From Pseudomonas sp. TH41 (lineage in GTDB: Bacteria; Pseudomonadota; Gammaproteobacteria; Pseudomonadales; Pseudomonadaceae): DNA of 64,000 nt. Shown piece by piece: positions 1 to 7,397 of the stretch (positions are counted from its first letter, which is position 1; every line of letters begins with the position of its first letter). The stretch lies in NCBI RefSeq assembly GCF_016650695.1, contig NZ_JAEKFH010000003.1:1198001-1262000 (forward strand), given 5' to 3'. The notes beneath the pieces were generated by a model. It had not been told where the DNA came from. It saw only the letters and a list, made by a program, of their open reading frames with translations, and searched no databases. The translations under genes were made by a program, and so were the position numbers.

Positions 1-374
1 AGTTCCGGGTTGGGAAGACGGCAGTAGTCATCAAGCGCCAACCAGATCGGCGTCTGCAACCGAGCGAGGGACTCAAGCAAAGCCGCTTCGTCCGACGCGC
101 CAAGGCCCAGTGCTTGCGCGAGCAGCTGTCGAAAATCGGCCGCACTCAGCGGCTCCCCGTTCAACGGCAGCCAACAGACCCGACACTGTTCGGGCGCCTG
201 CAACAGGCATTCGATGAGTAGTGCACTCTTGCCGCTACCGGGCGGTGCGCAGAGCAATTTCACTCGCGCGGTCGATGCCAGCAACGGCTCGATCAACCGG
301 TCGCGAGTCAGGTGATGGCAAGACAAACGGGGCAGGAGTCCAGGACGGTCCAGACATGGCGTCATGGCAAACAT
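1..374 (-). CDS. MalT/LuxR-type ATP-binding transcriptional regulator, N-terminal part (cut by window edge)
   Basis: The reading frame runs off the window edge, so only about 124 N-terminal residues are seen. They contain a Walker A motif (APPGSGKSALL) followed by a helix-rich stretch and a Walker B-like LALDD, the layout of the NTPase domain of large LuxR/MalT (STAND/LAL) regulators, which normally carry a C-terminal LuxR HTH that lies outside. Two in-frame ATGs exist (374 and 365). It reads in the same direction as the DUF1329/DUF1302 pair, and such regulators often sit beside that pair, so it may control it; this is inference. The cut is at the edge of the window and is not a mutation. Confidence 0.8.
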   Translation of the reverse strand, partial: MFAMTPCLDRPGLLPRLSCHHLTRDRLIEPLLASTARVKLLCAPPGSGKSALLIECLLQAPEQCRVCWLPLNGEPLSAADFRQLLAQALGLGASDEAALLESLARLQTPIWLALDDYCRLPNPE

Positions 375-464
375 AGTGGTGCGCCTTTTTATAATTGTGG
401 CGCCACCCTAGCCCTCTCTACACAGCTTGTTGAAGAAGTATTCAACAGACTGATCGACACCTAT

Positions 465-493
465 AAAAAAGGTGACCGTAAAGTCACCTTTTT
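465..493 (-). terminator. Intrinsic terminator after the DUF1329 gene
   Basis: GGTGAC (471-476) pairs with GTCACC (483-488). The stem is flanked by A and T runs on both sides, so it can work in both directions. It lies about 20 bases beyond the stop of the minus-strand DUF1329 gene and separates it from the regulator gene. Confidence 0.8.
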
Positions 494-514
494 CTGTAGG
501 GCCTGTAGGAATGG

Positions 515-1882
515 TTACCTCACCCCTGTACTCCGTAGGGCTGCCGGCGTGTAGTCCCCTGCTTTGGCATCGATACCAAACTCGAAGCTGCGCTTCTCCT
601 CGTTCTTCATCCCCAGTGCAATGTAGCGACCGGCGATCAGGTCATACAACGCTTCAACGGTATAGGCCGGAACCTGGTGATCGTAGTAGAACTGCGCGTG
701 CCCTTCGGCGACACGCCAGAGTTGACCACGACCGTCGTAGTGATCGGCCAGCGCCACTTGCCAACTGTCTTCGTCGATATACATGTGCCGCTTGGCATAC
801 ACGTGCCGCTCGTTGGGCTTGACCGTGGCGACGACCTCCCAGACCCGATGCAACTCGTAGCGGGTCAGGTCCTGATTGATGTGCCCGGCCTTGATCACAT
901 CGGTGTACTTGAGGTCAGGCGAGTCGAGTTTGTAGCTGTTATACGGGATGTACATCTCTTTCTTGCCGATCAGCTTCCAGTCGTAGCGATCCGGAGCGCC
1001 GGAAAACATGTCGAAGTTGTCGGTAGTGCGCAGCCCGTCGGACGAAGTGCCCACACCGTCATAGGCCACTTGTGGCGCTCGCCGCACGCGGCGCTGGCCG
1101 GCGTTGTAAATCCAGGCCTTGCGCGGTTCCTTGACCTGATCGAGGGTCTCATGCACCAGCAACACGTTGCCCGCGAGCCGCGCCGGCGCGGTCACTTCCT
1201 GCTTGAAATAGCTGAGGACGTTTTCATCACTGCCCGGTTTCAAATCACCGAGCAACGAGGGCACAGCGACCTCGTCCTTGAACCGGATCACGGTGAAATC
1301 GCCGTTGGACTGTGGCGTGGCCTGGGTGATGGTGCGACGCAAATTTCCACCGTGATAACGGGTAACGTGGTTCCAGATTACTTCGACGCCGTTCTTCGGA
1401 ATCGGGAAGGCGTAGTAGCGATTGCCGGTGAAATTGGCCAAGCCATTGCCGTCGTTGATTGGCGTCACGTTCAGCGCGCTGCGCTTGGCCGATTCGTTGA
1501 TCTCCGGCGGCACGGCCACGGTACGATGAGTCGGATAGACCGGAATCTTGTAGGTCTCGGGGTAGCGTTTGAACATCGCTATCTGGCCGTCGGAGAGCTT
1601 GTCCTTGTACTTGTCCACCGTCGCCGCCGTGATGGTAAACAGCGGTTTTTCATTGGCGAACGGATCAGCCAGGAAACCTTTGCTGTCCACCGCGCCGGCA
1701 TTTTTCGGGAGGCCGCCGGTCCAGGCCGGGATCGAGCCGTCGGCGTTTCCAGCCTTTTCACCGCCCAACGGCGTGAGGCTGGTGCCGAGGGTGTTTGCTT
1801 CTTCCGGCGACACCGCCGCCATCACGTTGGCGGCCAACAGGCTCAGGGCCAGAACGCCGCATTGCAGAATCATCTTGCGCAT
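515..1882 (-). CDS. DUF1329 domain envelope protein
   Basis: A 455-residue protein with an N-terminal signal peptide (MRKMILQCGVLALSLL..., probable cleavage after NVMA). The mature part begins with the SPEEANTLGTSLTPLGGEKAG segment-type start and contains aromatic-rich blocks seen across the DUF1329 family. The start at 1882 is preferred over the ATG at 1891 because GAGAAGG lies at proper spacing only from the former. It follows the DUF1302 gene with a 23-base gap, the usual arrangement, so the two are probably one operon. The family is exported, probably to the periplasm or outer membrane. Its biochemical role is unknown; links to hydrophobic-compound or lipid export have been suggested from gene context only. 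Confidence 0.85.
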   Translation of the reverse strand: MRKMILQCGVLALSLLAANVMAAVSPEEANTLGTSLTPLGGEKAGNADGSIPAWTGGLPKNAGAVDSKGFLADPFANEKPLFTITAATVDKYKDKLSDGQIAMFKRYPETYKIPVYPTHRTVAVPPEINESAKRSALNVTPINDGNGLANFTGNRYYAFPIPKNGVEVIWNHVTRYHGGNLRRTITQATPQSNGDFTVIRFKDEVAVPSLLGDLKPGSDENVLSYFKQEVTAPARLAGNVLLVHETLDQVKEPRKAWIYNAGQRRVRRAPQVAYDGVGTSSDGLRTTDNFDMFSGAPDRYDWKLIGKKEMYIPYNSYKLDSPDLKYTDVIKAGHINQDLTRYELHRVWEVVATVKPNERHVYAKRHMYIDEDSWQVALADHYDGRGQLWRVAEGHAQFYYDHQVPAYTVEALYDLIAGRYIALGMKNEEKRSFEFGIDAKAGDYTPAALRSTGVR

Positions 1883-1905
1883 TGAAATCATCCTTCTCAG
1901 CCAGA

Positions 1906-3699
1906 TCAGAAGTTCACGCCAAAGCTCAGCGCCAGGAAGTCGCGATCTACCAGGGTGTTGTAGTCACCGCCGAAGAAATCGGTGTAACTCAAGCTCGCGG
2001 TGTAGGTGTTGCGGTAGTCGGCATCTACGCCGACGCTGATCGCCTTGGCGCCTTCGTTGAACAACCCGTTGGGGCCATAACCGGACACGTCGTGCGACCA
2101 GGACAGGTTGGGTTTGAAGTTGATCCCGGCGACGACGTTGTTGTAGTCGAGGATGGCGCGGGCGCGGTAACCCCAGGAGGTCGAGGTGACGAAACCGTCG
2201 GTGTCACCGCCAAAACCGTATTGGCCGTACACCGAGTCCCGGCCGTAGCGCAGCTTGCTGCGGGACTCCAGCCCACCGACCCGGACAACCGCTGCTTCGC
2301 CCACGAGTGTCAGGCGGTCGGCGCCCGCGACCTGATCAATGAAGTGCGTCAGGGTGCTCTGGACCTGCGTGATTTCCTTGCGACGGTAGCCTTTGTTGTC
2401 AGCGCCAGGCGTCGTCGCGATAGGCGACGCCGCACCGCCCGCGATCGGGTTGAGCATTGCCAGGGTCAGGTCGGTGCTGTTGATCTGTACCGGCGCGTTG
2501 GGCCGATAGCTGATCTCGCCGGTCCACGCGGTGCCGGTGGGCAAGGTGGTGGAGAAGCTCGCGCCATAGAGGCGAATGTCTTCCGGGTATTCGAGGTAAT
2601 ACTGGCCGCGACCGAGCATCACACTCTGCGCGAGGCCCGATCCGCTGCCGGGTGCGACACGGTTGGCGGCGGAGACGATCCCCGGAATACTCGCCAGCGT
2701 GCTTAGGCCGGCAGTGGTGGTGCCGACGTTTGGCGTGCGACTGTGGTAATTCATGAAGTACAGGCCGTACTCGGTGTCGTCACCGAGCCAGCGCAGCGCC
2801 GTCCCCCATTGCCCGGAATCGCGGGCATCGCGGTCCCCGCCACGGGGAACAATCACCCCTTCCTTGCCGACCTCAAAGCCCTGGCCAAACGCAGCGGCGA
2901 TCGGTTGCAGCGGCGCAATGGCCGGGCTCGCCACGGTGTAACCCTTATCGCAACCGTCCGCCGCCACGTCGCTGCCGAAGAACGTGCCGCAGTTGTCGAG
3001 AACCGTCTGGTCCCACTCCAATTGATAGAACGCTTCCACTGTGAGCTTGTCGGTCAGCCCCTGTGAAGCGAACAGCATGTTCACTGGAATCAGGCCTTCC
3101 TTGATTTCCGCGCCAGGACGGCGGAACGCCGACACGTCGACCGGGTTGATGCTGTTGATCGAGTTGCCGATGAAGGTACTTTCGCCCCAGCTGACCACCT
3201 GTTTACCGGCGCGGACCGTGCCCGGCAGATCGGCGATGGAATAGTTGTGATAGACGAAGGCGTCGAGGATCTGCGCACCGGAGGACTTGGCACCTTCCTT
3301 GCGGCCATGGTCACTGATCTGTTTGAAAGGACGGTCTTCGTCCTGCAACTCGAAGTCATACCAGTACTTGCCACGGACGAACACGCCGGTGTCGCCGTAC
3401 TTCAATTCAAGATCGTGAATGCCCTTGAAGATCTTCGAGAAGGTTTCGCCCTTTCCGAAGTTCTGTCGCCCGTCGTCACCGGTCGACGCCTGGCCGGTGC
3501 CGCCATTGACGATGCCGACCAGGGATTGATCGGCATCGCGCATGCCCCAGCTCGCGCCAACGGACAGCGAAGAATCAAACGTCCCCTCGATTTCCCCAAT
3601 GTTGAATGAAACAGCCTGCGCCTGGGCACAGCAACCCAAGGCAACCGCAGCGGCCAGCGCTTGCGGTGTGAAGATGGCGCGCATTGTTGTTTTTGTCAT
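1906..3699 (-). CDS. DUF1302 family outer-membrane-type protein
   Basis: A 597-residue protein. The chosen ATG gives a signal peptide (MTKTTMRAIFTPQALAAAVALG, cleavage near AQA) and has GGGGA upstream; a longer frame begins 23 codons earlier without such features. The mature chain is rich in alternating aromatic/polar beta-strand segments and ends in an aromatic residue (SFGVNF), as expected of an outer-membrane beta-barrel. DUF1302 proteins are almost always paired with DUF1329 proteins, as here. Function is not established; a role in uptake or efflux of lipid-like compounds is a guess from family context. Confidence 0.85.
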   Translation of the reverse strand: MTKTTMRAIFTPQALAAAVALGCCAQAQAVSFNIGEIEGTFDSSLSVGASWGMRDADQSLVGIVNGGTGQASTGDDGRQNFGKGETFSKIFKGIHDLELKYGDTGVFVRGKYWYDFELQDEDRPFKQISDHGRKEGAKSSGAQILDAFVYHNYSIADLPGTVRAGKQVVSWGESTFIGNSINSINPVDVSAFRRPGAEIKEGLIPVNMLFASQGLTDKLTVEAFYQLEWDQTVLDNCGTFFGSDVAADGCDKGYTVASPAIAPLQPIAAAFGQGFEVGKEGVIVPRGGDRDARDSGQWGTALRWLGDDTEYGLYFMNYHSRTPNVGTTTAGLSTLASIPGIVSAANRVAPGSGSGLAQSVMLGRGQYYLEYPEDIRLYGASFSTTLPTGTAWTGEISYRPNAPVQINSTDLTLAMLNPIAGGAASPIATTPGADNKGYRRKEITQVQSTLTHFIDQVAGADRLTLVGEAAVVRVGGLESRSKLRYGRDSVYGQYGFGGDTDGFVTSTSWGYRARAILDYNNVVAGINFKPNLSWSHDVSGYGPNGLFNEGAKAISVGVDADYRNTYTASLSYTDFFGGDYNTLVDRDFLALSFGVNF

Positions 3700-3891
3700 G
3701 CGTCTTCCCCAGTGAGTGACAGAAGGCCCCACCCTACTGCCGCCCGTTGGGGGCGATAAGCGCACCAAGGAGGTATTCGTGGTGTCGCTCGAAAGGATGA
3801 ATAGCCGTCAGCAATGGAGGATTGCGCGGGGTATGGATGGGTTGGATGGAGGAACATCAGCGCAGCGCATGAACTGAATTCAACTCGCACT

Positions 3892-4047
3892 TGTAGCAGC
3901 TGCCGCAGGCTGCGTTCGATGTAGGAGCGAGCTTGCTCGCGATGGACTTGAGAGCAACGCGTTTATTCAGGAAGAACGCGTTATCGTTAACGTCCTTCGC
4001 GAGCAAGCTCGCTCCTACATCGAACGCAGCCTGCGGCAGCTGCTACA
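3892..4047. repeat. Composite nested REPIN: 51-bp perfect inverted repeat made of two REP families
   Basis: The left arm (3892-3942) and right arm (3997-4047) are exact reverse complements over 51 bases. The outer part of each arm is the GCAGCTGCCGCAGGCTGCG REP type. The inner part is the unrelated GTAGGAGCGAGCTTGCTCGCGA type, whose spacer (GTTAACG/GATAACGCG words) resembles the other inner-type REPINs in this window. It lies in the divergent gap between the DUF1302 gene and the amidase gene and would form a very long hairpin. Confidence 0.9.
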
Positions 4048-4140
4048 GTGAATGTGCTTGATCTGAAAAATCAGGACTGTTGCCCAAACTGCAACACTGC
4101 ATGTCAGGAATCGCTATTTTTCCTTGGGGTTCAAATGCTT

Positions 4141-4330
4141 ATTCTTATCAGGCTTTCACGGCAAATAGCCTGAAGCACGAAGCAATGGCGCGTGATCCGC
4201 CCGTTCCGTTAGCGAGAGATTTCAGATGAATTGAAGATTTCGATTCATCACCCGGTGTACACAGACGTTGATTTGTAGCTCCTTGATTTAACGTCTTACT
4301 TTGGCCGCTGCGTTTGCAGCGGCCTTTTTT
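4141..4330 (+). ncRNA. Candidate small RNA or structured leader ending in an intrinsic terminator
   Basis: Four consecutive stems are seen: TCAGGCT/AGCCTGA (4148-4154 with 4167-4173), GATGAAT/ATTCATC (4225-4231 with 4243-4249), GACGTT/AACGTC (4264-4269 with 4290-4295), and a 9-bp GC-rich terminator stem followed by six T. No convincing ORF covers the stretch and the next gene starts 173 bases beyond the terminator, so this is more like a free RNA than an mRNA leader. A CTATTTT word at 4114-4120 could be a -10 element. The family is not identified; the exact 5' end is unknown. Confidence 0.5.
4303..4330 (+). terminator. Strong intrinsic terminator of the candidate sRNA
   Basis: GGCCGCTGC (4303-4311) pairs perfectly with GCAGCGGCC (4316-4324) around a GTTT loop, followed by TTTTTT. 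No gene ends upstream on this strand, so it must terminate an unannotated transcript. Confidence 0.85.
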
Positions 4331-4503
4331 ATGGGCGATGGTTTTGCAGGAAACGAGCCCCCCGCTGCTACCTACACACACTACAGAGAGTGCCTACAGG
4401 GTTCTGTAAGCACGCGAAGCGCTACATCGAATAAGGTTAATTACAAGCCAGCTATTTGTATTAGCACGCTGACTCAAACCTAATTCATTGTGAGCAATTC
4501 CTC

Positions 4504-5271
4504 ATGAAACCTATTAATTACAACGACCATCGCGCCACTAAAAGTTTCAACAGTCGAGTGCGCTTTCTAATTTTTCACTACACAGCAGGTAACTTCTCCA
4601 GCTCGGTCAACGCACTGACCGGACCGAATGTCAGTGCCCACTATCTGGTTCCGGACATCACTGATCCGAGCTATGTCAAAGCAGGTTATACCGGGCAGGA
4701 AGTTTTCAATCTCGTCGACGAGACCCATCGCGCGTGGCATGCAGGCGTCAGCCAGTGGGGCAATCGCAGCAATCTGAACGACACGTCTATCGGCGTCGAA
4801 ATCGTCAACCTTGCAACGTTCAGCCAAGGGGTTTTCAACTTTCCGCCGTATCAGCCAGAGCAAATTTGCGCGATTGAAGAATTGGCGCTGAACATCCTTG
4901 AACGCTACCCGGATATCAGCCCGACCCGTGTTCTGGGGCACTCCGATATTGCGGCAGGCCGCAAAAGTGACCCTGGTCCGAAATTCCCCTGGCATGCACT
5001 TCACCTGAAAGGTGTCGGCGCCTGGTTCGACGATGCCACCCGGGATACCTTTCTGCAGCAATACAACGAAACCGGTATTCCCACCCGAACCAAATTACTG
5101 ACGTTGTTCAAGACTTACGGTTACGACGTTTCCGACGCATCAACCGAACAAGGCTTCACACAACTTGTTCGAGCATTTCAATTGCACTTTCGCCCGGACA
5201 CTTACGACGGGATCATGGATGAGCAAACGGCTGCGCGTCTGGCGGCATTGGTTCACAAGTATTTTCCTTGA
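4504..5271 (+). CDS. ampDh3: N-acetylmuramoyl-L-alanine amidase, AmpDh3-like
   Basis: A 255-residue protein with an Amidase_2 (PGRP-type) domain over about residues 15-165 and a C-terminal peptidoglycan-binding helical domain (about 185-255). Probable zinc ligands are H25 (FHYTAG), H146 (LGHSD) and D156 (KSDPG), with E99 in GVEIVN near the active site. The reaction is cleavage of the MurNAc-L-Ala bond. There is no signal peptide or lipobox. Length, domain order and lack of a signal match P. aeruginosa AmpDh3, reported as periplasmic and as a type VI secretion substrate. No immunity-like neighbour is present. The ribosome-binding site is weak. Naming is by resemblance recalled from the family. 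Confidence 0.8.
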   Translation: MKPINYNDHRATKSFNSRVRFLIFHYTAGNFSSSVNALTGPNVSAHYLVPDITDPSYVKAGYTGQEVFNLVDETHRAWHAGVSQWGNRSNLNDTSIGVEIVNLATFSQGVFNFPPYQPEQICAIEELALNILERYPDISPTRVLGHSDIAAGRKSDPGPKFPWHALHLKGVGAWFDDATRDTFLQQYNETGIPTRTKLLTLFKTYGYDVSDASTEQGFTQLVRAFQLHFRPDTYDGIMDEQTAARLAALVHKYFP

Positions 5272-5311
5272 TGACCGTTGCAAACCAGACTCAGGTCCTG
5301 ATTTCAAAGAG

Positions 5312-5349
5312 CAGCAAGGTCGAGAACGCTGACCTTGCTGGTTTTTTTT
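5312..5349. terminator. Intrinsic terminator between convergent amidase and SDR genes
   Basis: CAGCAAGGTC (5312-5321) pairs perfectly with GACCTTGCTG (5331-5340), followed by a run of T on the plus strand. It ends the amidase transcript and reaches the stop region of the opposing SDR gene. Confidence 0.85.
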
Positions 5350-6259
5350 AAAGCGAATACCGCTGCAAATTCCCCATCATTTCCTTCAGCGCCTCAATGT
5401 TGTCCTTCGGATGCGCCGCCCCCTCGAAATCACAAATCTGCTGCCAATGCGTCGCGACATCTTCCGGCGAGAATCCGACCCTTGGATCAAACCCGGCGCC
5501 CAGGCTGCGTTCCCAGCGTACTTTGCCCATCCAGCCGCCACCGACTTCGAACAGTCCTGACGTTTCCTGGCAGTTCTCGCTGGCGAGGTACACCACCAAC
5601 GGGCTGACGAGCTCCGGTTTGAGTTGTTCGAAGACTTGCGGCGGGATCAGGCCTTCGGTCATGCGGGTGCCGCCGGTGGGGGCGATGGCGTTGACCAGGA
5701 TGTTGTTCTTTCGGCCTTCGATGGCGAGGGTGCGGGTCAGGCCGTAGAGGCCAAGTTTGGCCATGCCATAGTTGGACTGGCCGAAGTTGCCGTAGATGCC
5801 CGAGGTCGAGGCGGTGAAGATCACGCGGCCATAGTTTTGCTCACGCATGTGCGGCCAGGCGGCGCGTGTCACTTTGTAGGCGCCTTCGACATGGACGCGG
5901 TAAACCAGGTCCCAGTCGTCGTCTTCCATTTTGTGGAAGGTCCTGTCCCGCAGGATCCCGGCATTGTTGACCACGACGTCGACACGGCCGAAGACGTCGA
6001 GGGCGTGCTGGACGATTTTGTCGCCGTCGGTGACGGAGTCGTGGTTGGCTTCGGCGATACCGCCCGCCTCGCGAATGTCAGCCACCACGCGATTTGCCGC
6101 CGAAGCGTTGGCGCCTTCGCCCTGCGCCGAACCGCCGAGATCGTTGACGATTACTTTCGCGCCCTGCCTGGCGAACAACAGCGCATGGGCCCGTCCCAGG
6201 CCTCCACCGGCACCCGTGATGATCACGACTTTATCTTCGAAGCGCACAGACTCATTCAT
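5348..6259 (-). CDS. Short-chain dehydrogenase/reductase, MFE-2/HSD17B4-like
   Basis: A 303-residue protein. It has the NAD(P)-binding motif TGAGGGLG, the structural NNAG motif (NNAGILRD) and the catalytic YxxxK (YGMAK), with an upstream catalytic Ser in FTASTSG. The VNDLGGSAQGEG and ILRDRTFHKM segments are typical of the 3-hydroxyacyl-CoA dehydrogenase domain of multifunctional enzyme type 2, so a 3-hydroxyacyl-CoA or related substrate is likely. The C-terminal extension (about 60 residues after the Rossmann core) is also as in that subgroup. The ATG at 6259 has GGAG eight bases upstream and is preferred to the longer frame. No thioesterase or acyl-CoA gene is adjacent, so the pathway is open. 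Confidence 0.85.
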   Translation of the reverse strand: MNESVRFEDKVVIITGAGGGLGRAHALLFARQGAKVIVNDLGGSAQGEGANASAANRVVADIREAGGIAEANHDSVTDGDKIVQHALDVFGRVDVVVNNAGILRDRTFHKMEDDDWDLVYRVHVEGAYKVTRAAWPHMREQNYGRVIFTASTSGIYGNFGQSNYGMAKLGLYGLTRTLAIEGRKNNILVNAIAPTGGTRMTEGLIPPQVFEQLKPELVSPLVVYLASENCQETSGLFEVGGGWMGKVRWERSLGAGFDPRVGFSPEDVATHWQQICDFEGAAHPKDNIEALKEMMGNLQRYSL

Positions 6260-6422
6260 TGGGGGGACTCCAGCAGGCCAAGGGGACAATGAGTCCGAGT
6301 GTCAGGCACGGCGCTGCGGGTCACAACGAACACGGGGGAGGCTGAATGGTGCTTGATAAGGCTAGGGGATGATGCTGTTTGAGATTGAGATTGAGGGTGG
6401 GGTTGGGATTGGGGTGATGGGG

Positions 6423-6485
6423 GAAAGATCGCAGCCTCGTTTCACTCGACAGCTCCTACAGAGTAAAACGAGGCTGCGATCTTTC
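6423..6485. repeat. 20-bp perfect inverted repeat, rearranged REP-like element
   Basis: Positions 6423-6442 and 6466-6485 are perfect reverse complements. The arms carry the GATCGCAGCCT end of the GAGCTGCCGCAGGCTGCGATC REP family, while the AGCTCCTACAG end lies in the loop, so this looks like a scrambled or degenerate family member. It follows a low-complexity GAGATTGAG/GGGGTTGGG stretch at about 6378-6420 and sits just beyond the hydrolase stop, where it could also act as an mRNA-stabilising or terminating hairpin. Confidence 0.8.
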
Positions 6486-6494
6486 AGGCCCGCC

Positions 6495-7397
6495 TCAGGA
6501 GCAGGCCATCTTAAGCGGCGCTGAAATCAACCGGTCGCGAAACTCCAGGTAATGCTCGAGCACCTGCCCCGGCGCCTCACTCTGCGGGTAATGGCCAATG
6601 CCGGGCAGCAGCACTGTGTCGGGGTTCGGGATCAGTTCCCGATAGCGCTCGACCATGTGTGCGCCGGAAATCGGATCAACCTCGCCATCGATCACCCGCA
6701 GCGCCACTTCACCGCGCTGCATGGCGGCGACCCAGCGATCACGTTGGGCACGTCGTTCAGGGATGTAGGCGATCAGTTTGTGCAAAATCCGGGGCCCGTG
6801 ATTGCTGTCGACCAGGCTCCAGAAATCGTCCATCTCGCTTTCCGAGGGGCGACTGTCAGGACCAAAAACCTGCCGAAAACTCTTCACCAGAGCGTCACGT
6901 GAAAAGGCCCGGCCGATCATCCAGCCCAACGGGCTGAGTAAAAGCTTTTGCATCAGTATCGGGCGATGAGTTTCGGGAAACAGGCCGCCATTGAGGAACA
7001 CGCAACTGGCGATATGAATACGCGCTTCGTAATGCCGGGCCAACAGCTCCTGCGCCACGCTGTCGCCATAATCGTGGGCCAGCACGTGCACCGGCTGTTC
7101 GACCTTCAAGTGTTCCAGCAGTGCCTGTTGCAGATCGGCTTGCTCCAGCAGCCTGTACTCGTGATTCACCGGTTTGGCGGAATCACCGAAGCCGAGCATG
7201 TCACACGCAATGACTCGATAGCGCTGCGTCAGCGGCTGCCAGAGGTAATGCCAGTCCCAACTGGCGGTCGGGAAGCCATGAATGAGCAACAGCGGCTCAC
7301 CCTGCCCCGCCGTCCAGTAACGGATGGCCTGGCCACGGAATACGAACGTCTGGCCGCGTTTGCGCCAGACACACAGGGGGATCTCGGCGAGTGGCAT
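6495..7397 (-). CDS. Alpha/beta-fold hydrolase with Asp nucleophile (epoxide hydrolase/dehalogenase-like)
   Basis: A 300-residue alpha/beta hydrolase. The oxyanion-hole motif HGFPTASWDW (about 40-49) and the nucleophile elbow AHDYGDS place Asp, not Ser, at the nucleophile position. The acid is likely in DGEVDPIS and the base is the His in GIGHYPQSE. An Asp nucleophile is characteristic of epoxide hydrolases and haloalkane dehalogenases, so it probably forms an ester intermediate; the substrate is unknown. Its ATG overlaps the stop of the upstream aldolase-family gene (TAATG), which points to translational coupling and a shared pathway. A REP-like hairpin follows the stop. Confidence 0.85.
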   Translation of the reverse strand: MPLAEIPLCVWRKRGQTFVFRGQAIRYWTAGQGEPLLLIHGFPTASWDWHYLWQPLTQRYRVIACDMLGFGDSAKPVNHEYRLLEQADLQQALLEHLKVEQPVHVLAHDYGDSVAQELLARHYEARIHIASCVFLNGGLFPETHRPILMQKLLLSPLGWMIGRAFSRDALVKSFRQVFGPDSRPSESEMDDFWSLVDSNHGPRILHKLIAYIPERRAQRDRWVAAMQRGEVALRVIDGEVDPISGAHMVERYRELIPNPDTVLLPGIGHYPQSEAPGQVLEHYLEFRDRLISAPLKMACS

